Source: a virus
Direction: 5' to 3' (one strand)
Virus record (IMG/VR): IMGVR_UViG_3300021964_000496
Location: 1-24,836 of that record
DNA length: 24,836 nt
Positions within the stretch are counted from its first letter, which is position 1, and each line of letters starts with the position of its first letter. A program made the position numbers and the translations under genes. Shown here piece by piece: positions 1-7,253 of this stretch. The notes under the pieces were generated by a model that was given only the letters and a program-made list of their open reading frames with translations, was not told where the DNA came from and made no database searches.

Positions 1-257
1 TATACGATAGCTTTAAAGATATCAAAAATACTGAAGGATTGGCAGTAGGAGCTTTGATTGGACCAGCTATCGAAGCTGCTTTTAGGAAAGATTTAATGCC
101 GGTAACGGAAAAAGGATTTACTAAAGGTTTAGAAATGCCTAAAGTAAAAATGCTTGAAACTGATGAAATAGCAGAAGAAGAGCTAGAAGAGAAAGAAACA
201 GTATTTAAACCAGTTACAGAAGGTAAAAAATATAAGTATACTAAAAGACAAAAATAA
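1..257 (+). CDS. C-terminal end of an unrecognised gene (5' end outside window)
   Basis: The reading frame is open from the left edge to TAA at 255-257, so this is the last ~84 codons of a gene that starts upstream. A TTG at position 39 could be read as a start, but nothing marks it as one. The visible tail has a small Gly/Ala-rich stretch (GALIGPAIEAAF), then a very acidic run (about residues 45-60 of the visible part) and a basic end (KKYKYTKRQK). It ends one base before the prohead protease start. In T4-like phages this slot is held by the portal gene or small prohead-core genes (gp20, gp67, gp68), and the acidic-then-basic tail would suit a prohead component. I do not recognise the family and assign no function. 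Confidence 0.6.
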   Translation, partial: YDSFKDIKNTEGLAVGALIGPAIEAAFRKDLMPVTEKGFTKGLEMPKVKMLETDEIAEEELEEKETVFKPVTEGKKYKYTKRQK

Positions 258-258
258 T

Positions 259-837
259 ATGGCACAAGTATTAGTAAACGTAACACCATTTAAACCTATC
301 CTTCGAGAATCCAAGGAAAGACCTGGAGTTTTTGAAGTAGAAGGAGTTATGCAGAGAGCTGGTGCAAAAAACCAAAACGGCAGAATATATGAAAAAAGTA
401 TTCTAATGCGTGAGGTTAAAAAATATATGACAGAATTCGTAAAGAATGGAAATGCATTCGGAGAATTAGATCATCCAGAATCAGCTGTAGTATCTTTAAA
501 AAATGCATCACATGTAGTAAAAGATCTTTACTGGAATGGAGATGATTTGATGGGTAAGGTAGAATTACTTAATACACCTGCCGGTAATATTGTAAAAGAG
601 ATTATTAAAGCCGGACATACTATTGGAATCTCATCTAGAGGTACAGGATCAGTACAACAAACAAATGAAGGGTACTTAGAGGTACAACCTGATTTTGAAT
701 TAGTATGCTGGGACTTTGTATCTAATCCATCTACACACGGTGCTTTTATGAATCCTATATCTTTGAATGAAAATAAAGGAGAAATAGATAAATACGCAAA
801 AGTACATAATATTATAAACGATATATTAAGAGCATAA
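259..837 (+). CDS. 21: Prohead core protease, T4 gp21-like (peptidase family S77)
   Basis: This 192-residue protein is the maturation protease that trims scaffold and capsid proteins inside the prohead before DNA packaging. What I see: an N-terminal strand region (GVFEVEGVMQRAGAKNQNGR, 23-42), the GELDHP motif at 69-74 with the likely catalytic His72, and the TIGISSRGTG motif at 121-130 carrying the likely nucleophile Ser125 or Ser126. This His...Ser spacing and the 'HP' and 'G(I/V)SSRG' signatures are typical of T4 gp21 and other phage prohead proteases. The length is close to the T4 enzyme (about 210 residues). Its position directly upstream of the scaffold and major capsid genes matches T4 order 21-22-23. 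The ATG at 259 follows the previous stop by one base, and a terminator hairpin follows the gene. Confidence 0.93.
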   Translation: MAQVLVNVTPFKPILRESKERPGVFEVEGVMQRAGAKNQNGRIYEKSILMREVKKYMTEFVKNGNAFGELDHPESAVVSLKNASHVVKDLYWNGDDLMGKVELLNTPAGNIVKEIIKAGHTIGISSRGTGSVQQTNEGYLEVQPDFELVCWDFVSNPSTHGAFMNPISLNENKGEIDKYAKVHNIINDILRA

Positions 838-867
838 TACCCCTCTAAAGTAAACCGCTCTAGACCG

Positions 868-901
868 ACCCTTGCAGAAATGCAGGGGTTTATTTGTTTT
901 T
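868..901 (+). terminator. Rho-independent terminator after the prohead protease
   Basis: A 9-bp hairpin (868-876 with 881-889, one G-T pair) is capped by a GAAA tetraloop and followed by a T-rich run (TTATTTGTTTTT). It separates the protease gene from the scaffold/capsid transcription unit, whose promoter motif lies only 13 bases downstream. Confidence 0.75.
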
Positions 902-913
902 GTAAAACGTATA

Positions 914-925
914 TATTTATATACA
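914..925 (+). promoter_or_regulatory. Putative late promoter (TATTTATA motif) for scaffold and capsid genes
   Basis: TATTTATATACA lies just after the terminator hairpin and 92 bases before the scaffold ATG. The same TATTTATA core occurs seven more times in the window's intergenic gaps. Promoter function is inferred from placement; T4 late promoters use a TATAAATA -10 element, which this motif resembles. Confidence 0.55.
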
Positions 926-928
926 AAT

Positions 929-990
929 ATACAGTTCCTTATACTGTATTAAAAAATAAAAAACTTCACATTACGATTCAAATAATCGTA
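929..990 (+). promoter_or_regulatory. Two perfect inverted repeats in the scaffold gene leader
   Basis: First hairpin: ATACAGT (929-935) pairs with ACTGTAT (943-949) around a 7-base loop. Second hairpin: TACGATT (972-978) pairs with AATCGTA (984-990) around a 5-base loop. Both stems are 7 bp and perfect, and neither is followed by a T run, so they do not look like terminators. They sit in the inferred 5' leader of the scaffold/major-capsid transcript and could stabilise the mRNA or bind a regulator. Confidence 0.5.
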
Positions 991-1013
991 CGAAAATCAC
1001 AATTTTTAAAAAA

Positions 1014-2336
1014 ATGGCAAACAAAGATTTATTCAAGCAAGCTATTGCTGAAGCTAAATCTGTAAGAGAAGCCGCTATTGCTAACGCTAAAGAAGCTTTA
1101 GAAGAGACTTTGACTCCTCATTTAAAAGACATGTTAGCTGCTAAACTTCAAGAAATGGAAGATTCATCTGTTGAAGAAGAAGTAGTAAACGAAGTTGAAG
1201 AAGAGGTAGAAGAAGGAATGGATAAAGACAAAAAAGACGAAGCGATCGAAGAAACTTTTACAGAAGAGGAAGAAGTAGAAGATGCTGAAGAAGCTGACAT
1301 TGATTCAGAAGAATCTGAAGAGGAGGCTGAAGAAGAAGATATTGAGGTAAAGGACATGGAAGTGGACGACCTTAAAGATCTTATCCGTGATATCATCGCT
1401 CAGGAAATGGGAGCTGGAGAAGAGGAAGAAATTCCTGCAGACGAGTTACCATCTGACGATATGGTAGGAGCGGAAGACGAAGAAGAAATTGACTTAGACG
1501 AATTACTTCGTGAAATCACTGAAATGTCTCATGATAATGAAGACAAGAAGACGGAAGAAGAAGTAGTATCTGAAGAAGAAATCGAAGAAGTAATTGATCC
1601 TGTAACAGTTGGTGCTGGAGTTGCTGCCCTTTTCGGAGGTGCTGCTGGACTTTCCCACTTAATGGATAAACTAAAAGCTGGAGAATTTGGAGACAGAGGA
1701 AAGAAACTAGCTCACGGTTTAGAAAAAGCTGGATCAGCTGCTGCTAGCGCAACTCAACACAGAAATGAATCTGAAATCTCAGAAGAAGAGATAGAAGAGG
1801 TAAGACCTGGGTATGGAGTTGGTGAATTTGGAGGAGATAATGCTCTTATCGATGCTATGAACGTATTGGCTCAGAAAGCTAAAAAAGCTGGAAAGAAAGT
1901 AGCCGATTTCGTAAAAGATATCGAATTAGGCAAAATGTCTGATGCTATGAGAGAAGTTGAATTAGAAGAATCTAGCGATCTAGAAGAAGCTACTGCAACT
2001 ATCCAAGAGCTTAAAGGACAACTTCAAGAAGTAAACCTTCTTAACGCTAAGTTACTTTATGTAAATAAAGTCTTCAAAGCAAACAACTTAACTGAATCTC
2101 AAAAAGTAAACGTTATCGCTGCATTCGATAAAGCTGAGACAGTTAAAGAAGTAAAATTAGTATTCGAGACTGTATCTGATAACGTAGTTGCTAAAACTAC
2201 TAAAGGATCAATCAAAGAAGCTAAATTAGGTATGGCTTCAAAAGCTACTGGAACAACTGCTTCTAAACCAGAAGTAATTTCAGAAGTTAGTGATGCTGTA
2301 AAAAGAATGCAAAAATTAGCTGGAATTATAAAATAA
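1014..2336 (+). CDS. 22: Prohead core scaffold protein, T4 gp22-like, very acidic
   Basis: This 440-residue protein is inferred to be the internal scaffold around which the capsid assembles and which the gp21-like protease later degrades. About the first 190 residues are dominated by Glu and Asp. A distinct Gly/Ala-rich segment (GAGVAALFGGAAGLSHLMDK) follows near 200-220, then more acidic helix. The C-terminal part has a coiled-coil stretch (ATIQELKGQLQEVNLLNAKL) and a motif at 344-370, NAKLLYVNKVF...LTESQK, that I know from T4-like capsid assembly/scaffold proteins. Many (L/I)-x-E triplets are present, the cleavage preference of gp21-type proteases. Position between protease and major capsid genes supports the call. 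It is longer than T4 gp22 (about 270 residues) because of the acidic N-terminal region. The leader is A-rich (TTTTTAAAAAAATG) without a Shine-Dalgarno sequence. Confidence 0.85.
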   Translation: MANKDLFKQAIAEAKSVREAAIANAKEALEETLTPHLKDMLAAKLQEMEDSSVEEEVVNEVEEEVEEGMDKDKKDEAIEETFTEEEEVEDAEEADIDSEESEEEAEEEDIEVKDMEVDDLKDLIRDIIAQEMGAGEEEEIPADELPSDDMVGAEDEEEIDLDELLREITEMSHDNEDKKTEEEVVSEEEIEEVIDPVTVGAGVAALFGGAAGLSHLMDKLKAGEFGDRGKKLAHGLEKAGSAAASATQHRNESEISEEEIEEVRPGYGVGEFGGDNALIDAMNVLAQKAKKAGKKVADFVKDIELGKMSDAMREVELEESSDLEEATATIQELKGQLQEVNLLNAKLLYVNKVFKANNLTESQKVNVIAAFDKAETVKEVKLVFETVSDNVVAKTTKGSIKEAKLGMASKATGTTASKPEVISEVSDAVKRMQKLAGIIK

Positions 2337-2360
2337 ATTTAAAAAAGACAATTTTTAATC

Positions 2361-3962
2361 ATGGAAATTAATCAATTATTAGAAGGGTCTCAAAGTAACT
2401 TCCGTAACTTGCAAGCTGACGCTGCTCGTTTGGCAGACAAATGGTCCCAATCAGGTCTGTTAGAAGGATATACTAACGAGATCGAAAAAAACAACATGGC
2501 TATGATCTTGGAAAACCAAGCCAAGCAAATCGTAGCTGAGCAATCTAGCACTGGTGCTGGATCAGCATCAGGAGGAAGTTTTTCTGCTGGAGCTGGTGAG
2601 CAGTGGGCTGGAGTAGCTTTACCATTAGTACGTAAGGTATTCGCTCAAATCGCTGCTAAAGATTTCGTATCTGTACAGCCAATGAACTTACCTTCAGGTC
2701 TTGTATTTTACTTAGACTTTAAATACGGTACTGCTGGAAAAACTAAAACATTAGACTCTAACATGTACGGTAACGTATCAACTGCTAACTCTAAAATTGG
2801 AGTAGATGTTGATCCTTCAGGAGGTCTTTACGGTGCTGGTGCTTTCGGATATTCTATCAACTCTGGATCTCAAGCATTTACTTTTGACGCTGTAGTTGCT
2901 ACTGATTCTGGTTCTATCGGATATGACGATGAACTTACTTTAACTGATTTCTCTACTGTAACAGTATCTCTTGCAGGAACTGATTTTGATAACAAAGGTG
3001 TACGTGCCTTCCGTATCTTATCTTCTTCTGCAGATATTACTAACTACCCAGAGTTTACTTCAGTAAGTGGAAACAATGTAACATTCGTAGTAAAAGCTAC
3101 TGATTTAGGTGGTGACTCAGGAACAGCTCCTATCACTGGATCTGTACTTTACCACAAACAACCTGTTGATAACAACAGAGGTGATTTTGAAGATAATAAC
3201 CAAGTAGGAACTATCGAAATCCCTGAAATCAATGTAGAGCTAGCTTCTGAGGCAATCGTTGCTAAGACTCGTAAATTGAAAGCTCAGTGGACTCCAGAAT
3301 TCGCTCAAGATCTTAACGCTTACCACAGTATTGATGCTGAGGCTGAGTTAACATCTTTATTGAGTGAGTATATCTCTATGGAGATTGATCTTGAGATCTT
3401 AGATATGTTGATTCAAGATGCAGTAACAACTGAAAAGTGGTCTGCTGAAAACAACAAGATTTGGAATGGTTCAACTTGGACTACTTCAACTTCTGATTTC
3501 TACAATACTCAAGGACAGTGGTTCCAAACTCTTGGTACTAAAATCCAAAAAGTATCTAACAAAATTCACCAAAAAACCTTAAGAGGTGGTGCTAACTTCC
3601 TAGTATGTTCTCCAACAGTTGCTACTATCCTAGAATCAATTCCTGGATATGCTGCTAATACTGACGGTGACAAAATGGACTTTGCATTTGGTGTACAGAA
3701 AGTAGGACAATTAAATGGCCGTTACAAAGTATACAAAAACCCATACATGACTGAAAACGTAATCCTTACAGGATACAGAGGTTCTCAGTTCTTGGAAACT
3801 GGTGCTGTATATGCTCCGTATGTACCATTAATGATGACTCCTCTTGTATACGATCCAAATACCTTCACACCACGTAAAGGTATCATGACTCGTTATGCTA
3901 AGAAGATGGTACGTCCAGAATTCTACGGTAAGATTTATGTATCTGATTTAGCTACAGTGTAA
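2361..3962 (+). CDS. 23: Major capsid protein, T4 gp23-like
   Basis: This 533-residue protein forms the capsid hexamers. It carries the family landmarks: VSVQPMNLPSGLVFYLDFKYG at about 103-123; the 'KLKAQWTPEFAQDLNAYHSIDAEAEL' region near 306-331, matching T4 'RQLKAAYSIELAQDLRAVHGMDAEAEL'; and a C-terminal block GRYKVYKNPY...YAPYVPL...GIMTRYAKK. An N-terminal pro-segment is expected to be removed: IVAE ends at residue 60 and is followed by a Ser/Gly-rich linker, with ILE at 49-51 as an alternative (I/L)-x-E site. Residues ~175-270 form a beta-rich insertion not conserved with T4. It lies 24 bases after the scaffold gene, with an A/T-rich leader (GACAATTTTTAATCATG), and is followed by a strong terminator. 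The codon pattern (GCT, GGT, CGT, AAC) looks more selected than in the accessory genes, as expected for high expression. Confidence 0.97.
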   Translation: MEINQLLEGSQSNFRNLQADAARLADKWSQSGLLEGYTNEIEKNNMAMILENQAKQIVAEQSSTGAGSASGGSFSAGAGEQWAGVALPLVRKVFAQIAAKDFVSVQPMNLPSGLVFYLDFKYGTAGKTKTLDSNMYGNVSTANSKIGVDVDPSGGLYGAGAFGYSINSGSQAFTFDAVVATDSGSIGYDDELTLTDFSTVTVSLAGTDFDNKGVRAFRILSSSADITNYPEFTSVSGNNVTFVVKATDLGGDSGTAPITGSVLYHKQPVDNNRGDFEDNNQVGTIEIPEINVELASEAIVAKTRKLKAQWTPEFAQDLNAYHSIDAEAELTSLLSEYISMEIDLEILDMLIQDAVTTEKWSAENNKIWNGSTWTTSTSDFYNTQGQWFQTLGTKIQKVSNKIHQKTLRGGANFLVCSPTVATILESIPGYAANTDGDKMDFAFGVQKVGQLNGRYKVYKNPYMTENVILTGYRGSQFLETGAVYAPYVPLMMTPLVYDPNTFTPRKGIMTRYAKKMVRPEFYGKIYVSDLATV

Positions 3963-3987
3963 TCTAACTTAGATTTCAAATAAATTA

Positions 3988-4014
3988 AGAGAGGCCTTCG
4001 GGCCTCTTTTTTTT
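3988..4014 (+). terminator. Rho-independent terminator after the major capsid gene
   Basis: AGAGGCC (3990-3996) and GGCCTCT (4001-4007) form a 7-bp GC-rich stem with a TTCG tetraloop, followed by eight Ts. It is a textbook intrinsic terminator and ends the scaffold/capsid unit. Confidence 0.92.
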
Positions 4015-4037
4015 GTTTCTTAAGTATAATTTTCTGA

Positions 4038-4049
4038 TATTTATATATA
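4038..4049 (+). promoter_or_regulatory. Putative late promoter (TATTTATA motif) upstream of phoH
   Basis: TATTTATATATA lies 24 bases after the capsid terminator's T run and 33 bases before the phoH ATG. It is one of the eight intergenic copies of this motif. Confidence 0.55.
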
Positions 4050-4070
4050 CGAACTTAAACGTTATTATAT

Positions 4071-4757
4071 ATGCCTTCAAACCACCACACGGACGATGTA
4101 TTCGTTCAAAAAAGAAGACCAAAAAGACCAATTAAATTTAACGTACAACTTAACGAAGAACAAAAACAAGCAAAAGCAAAAATATTAGAAGCACCTATAA
4201 CCGTTCTTAAAGGAATGGCTGGAAGCGGGAAAACTCTAGTAGCTACACAAGTAGCATTAGATATGTTATTTACCAAACAAGTAGAAAAGATTATTATAAC
4301 AAGACCTACAGTGTCTAAGGAAGATATAGGCTTTCTACCAGGCGATATAAGGGAAAAAATGGACCCTTGGTTAGCACCAATCTATCACAATCTATTCATG
4401 TTATATAATGAAGCCAAAGTACGAAAGGAAATGGAACTTGGTAATATAGAAATAGTGCCATTTGCTTTTATGAGAGGAAGAACATTTTTAAATTCTTTTG
4501 TTATAGTTGATGAAGCCCAAAACGTAACTCATTCTCAAATGGAAACTGTTATTGGTAGACTTGGACAAGGATCTAAGATGGTGATTTGTGGCGATTTAGC
4601 ACAGATTGATCTAAAAAATAAAAGAGATACAGGATTTTCTTTTCTTGCTAGATTAGAAGAACATGTAGAGGGATTCAAAACGGCTTCTCTAGAATATAAC
4701 CACAGACATCAAATAGTTGCTCCGATACTTGAGGTATATAAAACCTTCAGGGATTAA
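4071..4757 (+). CDS. phoH: PhoH-like P-loop ATPase
   Basis: This 228-residue protein is a PhoH-family ATPase, a domain related to superfamily 1 helicases. The motifs are clear: Walker A GMAGSGKT at 48-55, Walker B FVIVDEAQN at 143-151, a GDLAQID motif at 174-180, and a closing arginine-containing block (EYNHRHQIVAPIL, 208-220). PhoH-like genes are very common in marine phages of many types; a link to phosphate starvation is assumed from the bacterial homologue's regulation, and the phage function is not established. A role in RNA metabolism is another suggestion for the family. Length is typical for the phage versions, which lack extra N-terminal RNA-binding domains. It heads the neck-gene unit rather than sitting with replication genes. 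Confidence 0.96.
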   Translation: MPSNHHTDDVFVQKRRPKRPIKFNVQLNEEQKQAKAKILEAPITVLKGMAGSGKTLVATQVALDMLFTKQVEKIIITRPTVSKEDIGFLPGDIREKMDPWLAPIYHNLFMLYNEAKVRKEMELGNIEIVPFAFMRGRTFLNSFVIVDEAQNVTHSQMETVIGRLGQGSKMVICGDLAQIDLKNKRDTGFSFLARLEEHVEGFKTASLEYNHRHQIVAPILEVYKTFRD

Positions 4758-4761
4758 TTGC

Positions 4762-4773
4762 TATTTATAAATA
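4762..4773 (+). promoter_or_regulatory. Putative late promoter (TATTTATA motif) upstream of the neck genes
   Basis: TATTTATAAATA begins 5 bases after the phoH stop and 24 bases before the next ATG. It includes a full TATAAATA, the T4 late consensus, and shares the 15-base string TGCTATTTATAAATA (4759-4773) with the copy before the giant fibre gene. Confidence 0.6.
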
Positions 4774-4785
4774 AACTATATTAAG

Positions 4786-5238
4786 ATGCCTAAATACGCT
4801 AACTTCACATACTTTATTAGAGAAAGAGTGAAACTCGAAGGAGTTGAAAGGGGTACTAATGTTGAAATTAGAATTCCTAGCATCAGCTATGCCGATAATA
4901 GAATAATGAATATTCCTGCCGGTCGTCATACTGAAGTAATTAATGTTGATAACCTACCAGGAGCAGGTACTTTTGTATCTAGTAGTATAAAGTACGCAAG
5001 AATTACTAATTTATCAGATGATAATATCGATCTGCAAATATCAGGCTCTACTTCAAATCAACATTACTTACTATCACCTAGCGGTAGCTTTATGTTTAGT
5101 TCAGAATATGTAAATGAAGACTTTAATAGTTTTCAATACGGGGATCTAAGATCGATAAAAGCTAGATCGATAGGATCGGGAGATGATGGATTTAGTTCCA
5201 CATTAGGTTATTTTATAGCATTAACAGAAGAAGGATAA
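4786..5238 (+). CDS. Small beta-rich protein in the neck gene cluster, unknown function
   Basis: This 150-residue protein is not one I recognise. It has no signal peptide or membrane segment. The composition (many Ser, Thr, Asn, Gly, alternating hydrophobics such as VEIRIPSISY and IKYARITNL) suggests an all-beta fold. Ser/Gly-rich loops occur near 85-105 (QISGSTSNQHYLLSPSGSFM). It lies between phoH and the gp13-like neck gene, six bases from the latter, with its own promoter motif just upstream, so a virion role such as capsid decoration or adaptor is plausible. That is inferred from location only. Confidence 0.8.
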   Translation: MPKYANFTYFIRERVKLEGVERGTNVEIRIPSISYADNRIMNIPAGRHTEVINVDNLPGAGTFVSSSIKYARITNLSDDNIDLQISGSTSNQHYLLSPSGSFMFSSEYVNEDFNSFQYGDLRSIKARSIGSGDDGFSSTLGYFIALTEEG

Positions 5239-5244
5239 TAGAAT

Positions 5245-6453
5245 ATGTCACACCCTACCTCAGACATCGAAATTTGGAACGGATCAACTAATTTTATTGC
5301 AGGTGAATCTACTCCCTTTGGCTTTTACGATGACGATCTAGCATTTCAAGAAGATGCTCCAAAGGTTGCAAGGTATTGTGCTGAAAAATTAGGTTGGCCT
5401 GTTCTTGATATAGAATTAAACGAAAGACAATTTTACACTGCTTTTGAAGAAGCGGTAACTGCATATGGTAAAGAAGTAATTGAAGCCATTGCAGCAGAAA
5501 ATATAGCAAGTCAAGTAAACGGCGGTTCATCCGGTGAAGCGGTTAATAAGACTTTATTTAGACCTAGCCTGAGTAGTGTTGTAAGAGCAAGTAGAGACTA
5601 CGGCATGGAAGCCGGTGTTGGTGGTCCTGCTAGATTAAGAAGTTACTTATTACAATTACAGCCCGGTGTTCAAGAATACGACTTAAACGACATTGACTCA
5701 GAAAGCAACGTAGAAATAAGAAGAATATTTTATGAAGCACCTCCTTCTATTTTGAGGTATTTTGATCCTTATGCAGGAACAGGAACAGGTATTCAGTCGT
5801 TAATGGATGCTTTTGATTTTGGATCTTATTCCCCTGGTGTTAATTTCTTATTAATGCCTGCTTCTTACGATATGCTCAAAGTACAGGCTATAGAATTTAA
5901 CGACCAGATAAGAAGATCTGCTTATACTTTTGAAATCAATGCTAATTTTCTTAGAATATTCCCAGTTCCAAAAGCAGGTGGTACTTTAAAAATACAGTAT
6001 TATAGAACAAATGAAAAAGCATTTAATGAAACAACTATAGATTTCGATGCTGCTGCAGAAAGCGCAGGCTCTGTACAAGGATCTGGAGGTGGAACCTCTA
6101 CTACTGGAATTTCAACTAACTTATCTAATGTCAATGCACAGAATTTAATTTATTCTGAAATAAATGCTATAGGTAGGCAGTGGATTTTTAAATATACAGT
6201 AGCTACTTGTAAAGAAATGCTTGCTTATGTGAGAGGTAAGTACCAAACGGTGCCTGTACCTGGTTCGGAAGTAACAATGAATGCAGCAGATTTACTAGCT
6301 GATGCAAGAGATGAAAAAGTATTCTTAGTAGAGGACTTAAAAGCAACTATGCAGACAGCTTCTCTAACTAACCAGTTAGAGTTAGCAGCAACGCAAACTA
6401 AATTTATAAATGATGCAATGGCTGGAGTACCAATGCATGTATATATAGGATAA
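5245..6453 (+). CDS. 13: Neck protein, probably T4 gp13-like
   Basis: This 402-residue protein is inferred to be a neck/head-completion protein acting at the portal vertex. The recognisable part is the N-terminal helix region at 49-75, LGWPVLDIELNERQFYTAFEEAV, a 'G.P...IEL...Q...A...A' pattern I associate with gp13-type neck proteins of T4-like phages. A Ser/Gly-rich linker lies near 270-290 (SAGSVQGSGGGTSTTGISTN). Further support comes from gene order: gp14-like and gp15-like genes follow at once. It is longer than T4 gp13 (about 309 residues). Its stop codon overlaps the next start by one base (TAATG), which suggests translational coupling. A general 'virion structural protein' label would be the safe alternative. 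Confidence 0.65.
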   Translation: MSHPTSDIEIWNGSTNFIAGESTPFGFYDDDLAFQEDAPKVARYCAEKLGWPVLDIELNERQFYTAFEEAVTAYGKEVIEAIAAENIASQVNGGSSGEAVNKTLFRPSLSSVVRASRDYGMEAGVGGPARLRSYLLQLQPGVQEYDLNDIDSESNVEIRRIFYEAPPSILRYFDPYAGTGTGIQSLMDAFDFGSYSPGVNFLLMPASYDMLKVQAIEFNDQIRRSAYTFEINANFLRIFPVPKAGGTLKIQYYRTNEKAFNETTIDFDAAAESAGSVQGSGGGTSTTGISTNLSNVNAQNLIYSEINAIGRQWIFKYTVATCKEMLAYVRGKYQTVPVPGSEVTMNAADLLADARDEKVFLVEDLKATMQTASLTNQLELAATQTKFINDAMAGVPMHVYIG

Positions 6454-6758
6454 TGAAAATATTTGATTTAATTTCAGAAATACAATTCTCAATCTACCAA
6501 GCAATGGTGAGAGTAGGTCATTCTGAAGACATAACAGTACAAGATGTAGGAGAAATGCTTAGAGCTATCCCCGGCGTTCTAACTGTTGGTCAGGTTTCCC
6601 ATAATAGTGATAATAATACAGCTATTATGAAAGTAAAAATACTTACTACTAAACCAGCTAGTGAGGCTTTTGCATCATTCAAAAATACTTCTATACAGAG
6701 AATACCAGAAGTAAAAAAAGTAGAAGTTGCAGATAAAACAATTGAAAAGAAAAAATAA
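6453..6758 (+). CDS. Small protein between gp13- and gp14-like genes, unknown
   Basis: This 101-residue protein starts on the last base of the upstream stop codon (TAATG). The pattern is helix (IFDLISEIQFSIYQAMVRV), helix (TVQDVGEMLRAIPGVLTV), strand (AIMKVKIL), helix (ASEAFASFKNTSIQRI), strand (VKKVEVA), then a lysine-rich tail. This alternation and the 'IPGV..V' turn are reminiscent of ferredoxin-like/ACT-type alpha-beta folds, but I cannot name a family. Its tight packing between two neck genes makes a structural or assembly role likely. Confidence 0.8.
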   Translation: MKIFDLISEIQFSIYQAMVRVGHSEDITVQDVGEMLRAIPGVLTVGQVSHNSDNNTAIMKVKILTTKPASEAFASFKNTSIQRIPEVKKVEVADKTIEKKK

Positions 6759-6761
6759 CAT

Positions 6762-7250
6762 ATGCTATTCGGTAGCCAAAAAGATTTTAATGTTCTCTCA
6801 ACCCACATAAGTAGAGAAATACTTCAACATATAGTAGAGCAAGAAATTGGCTACTATAAATTATCTTTAACCGATACTCAAGCAAATTTATACGGAGAAG
6901 CTACTGATAAAGTATATCTCAACCCAGTAAAATTAAATTGTCTTATTACAAGAGGTGATCAAGTAATAAATGTAGACGAATTCGGTCCGGATTTAGGTAG
7001 AGATGCTTCTTTTGCTTTCACTAGACAAGATTTAGTTGATGCTAATACTGTACCTGAAGTAGGGGATATAATACTATGGCATGAAGATTATTACGAAGTA
7101 GATACAGTTAGAGAGAACCAATTATTTGTAGGTAGAGACAGTAGCTATAATCTAACTGACTACGGTCATAGATTCGGTTCTTCTGTATCTATCATAGTAG
7201 ACTGTCATTTAACAAGAACAGATAAAGTAGGAATAACAAGAGCACGTTAA
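6762..7250 (+). CDS. 14: Neck protein, T4 gp14-like
   Basis: This 162-residue protein resembles T4 gp14, which with gp13 closes the head after packaging and joins it to the tail. Shared features are the early 'V.CL..RGD' strand region (LNCLITRGDQVINVDEFGPD), the RDASFAFTRQDL segment near 85-97 corresponding to the gp14 'VQDEVTLSINPNLF' strand-turn, and the following PEVGDIILWHEDYYEVDTV at about 103-121, matching the gp14 'PKEGDLIYFP...FEINWV' block. It is shorter than T4 gp14 (256 residues), lacking the C-terminal extension, as in many marine relatives. Gene order 13-x-14-15 supports the call. It starts three bases after the previous stop. Confidence 0.75.
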   Translation: MLFGSQKDFNVLSTHISREILQHIVEQEIGYYKLSLTDTQANLYGEATDKVYLNPVKLNCLITRGDQVINVDEFGPDLGRDASFAFTRQDLVDANTVPEVGDIILWHEDYYEVDTVRENQLFVGRDSSYNLTDYGHRFGSSVSIIVDCHLTRTDKVGITRAR

Positions 7251-7253
7251 TAG

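Noticed and set aside
528-926. Minus-strand open frame across the protease 3' end
   Set aside because: It overlaps the well-supported protease gene and its terminator, and has no recognisable protein features.
880-1065. Short plus-strand open frame in the scaffold leader
   Set aside because: It overlaps the terminator, promoter motif and hairpins and runs into the scaffold gene in another frame; its product is a low-complexity Lys/Ile-rich peptide.
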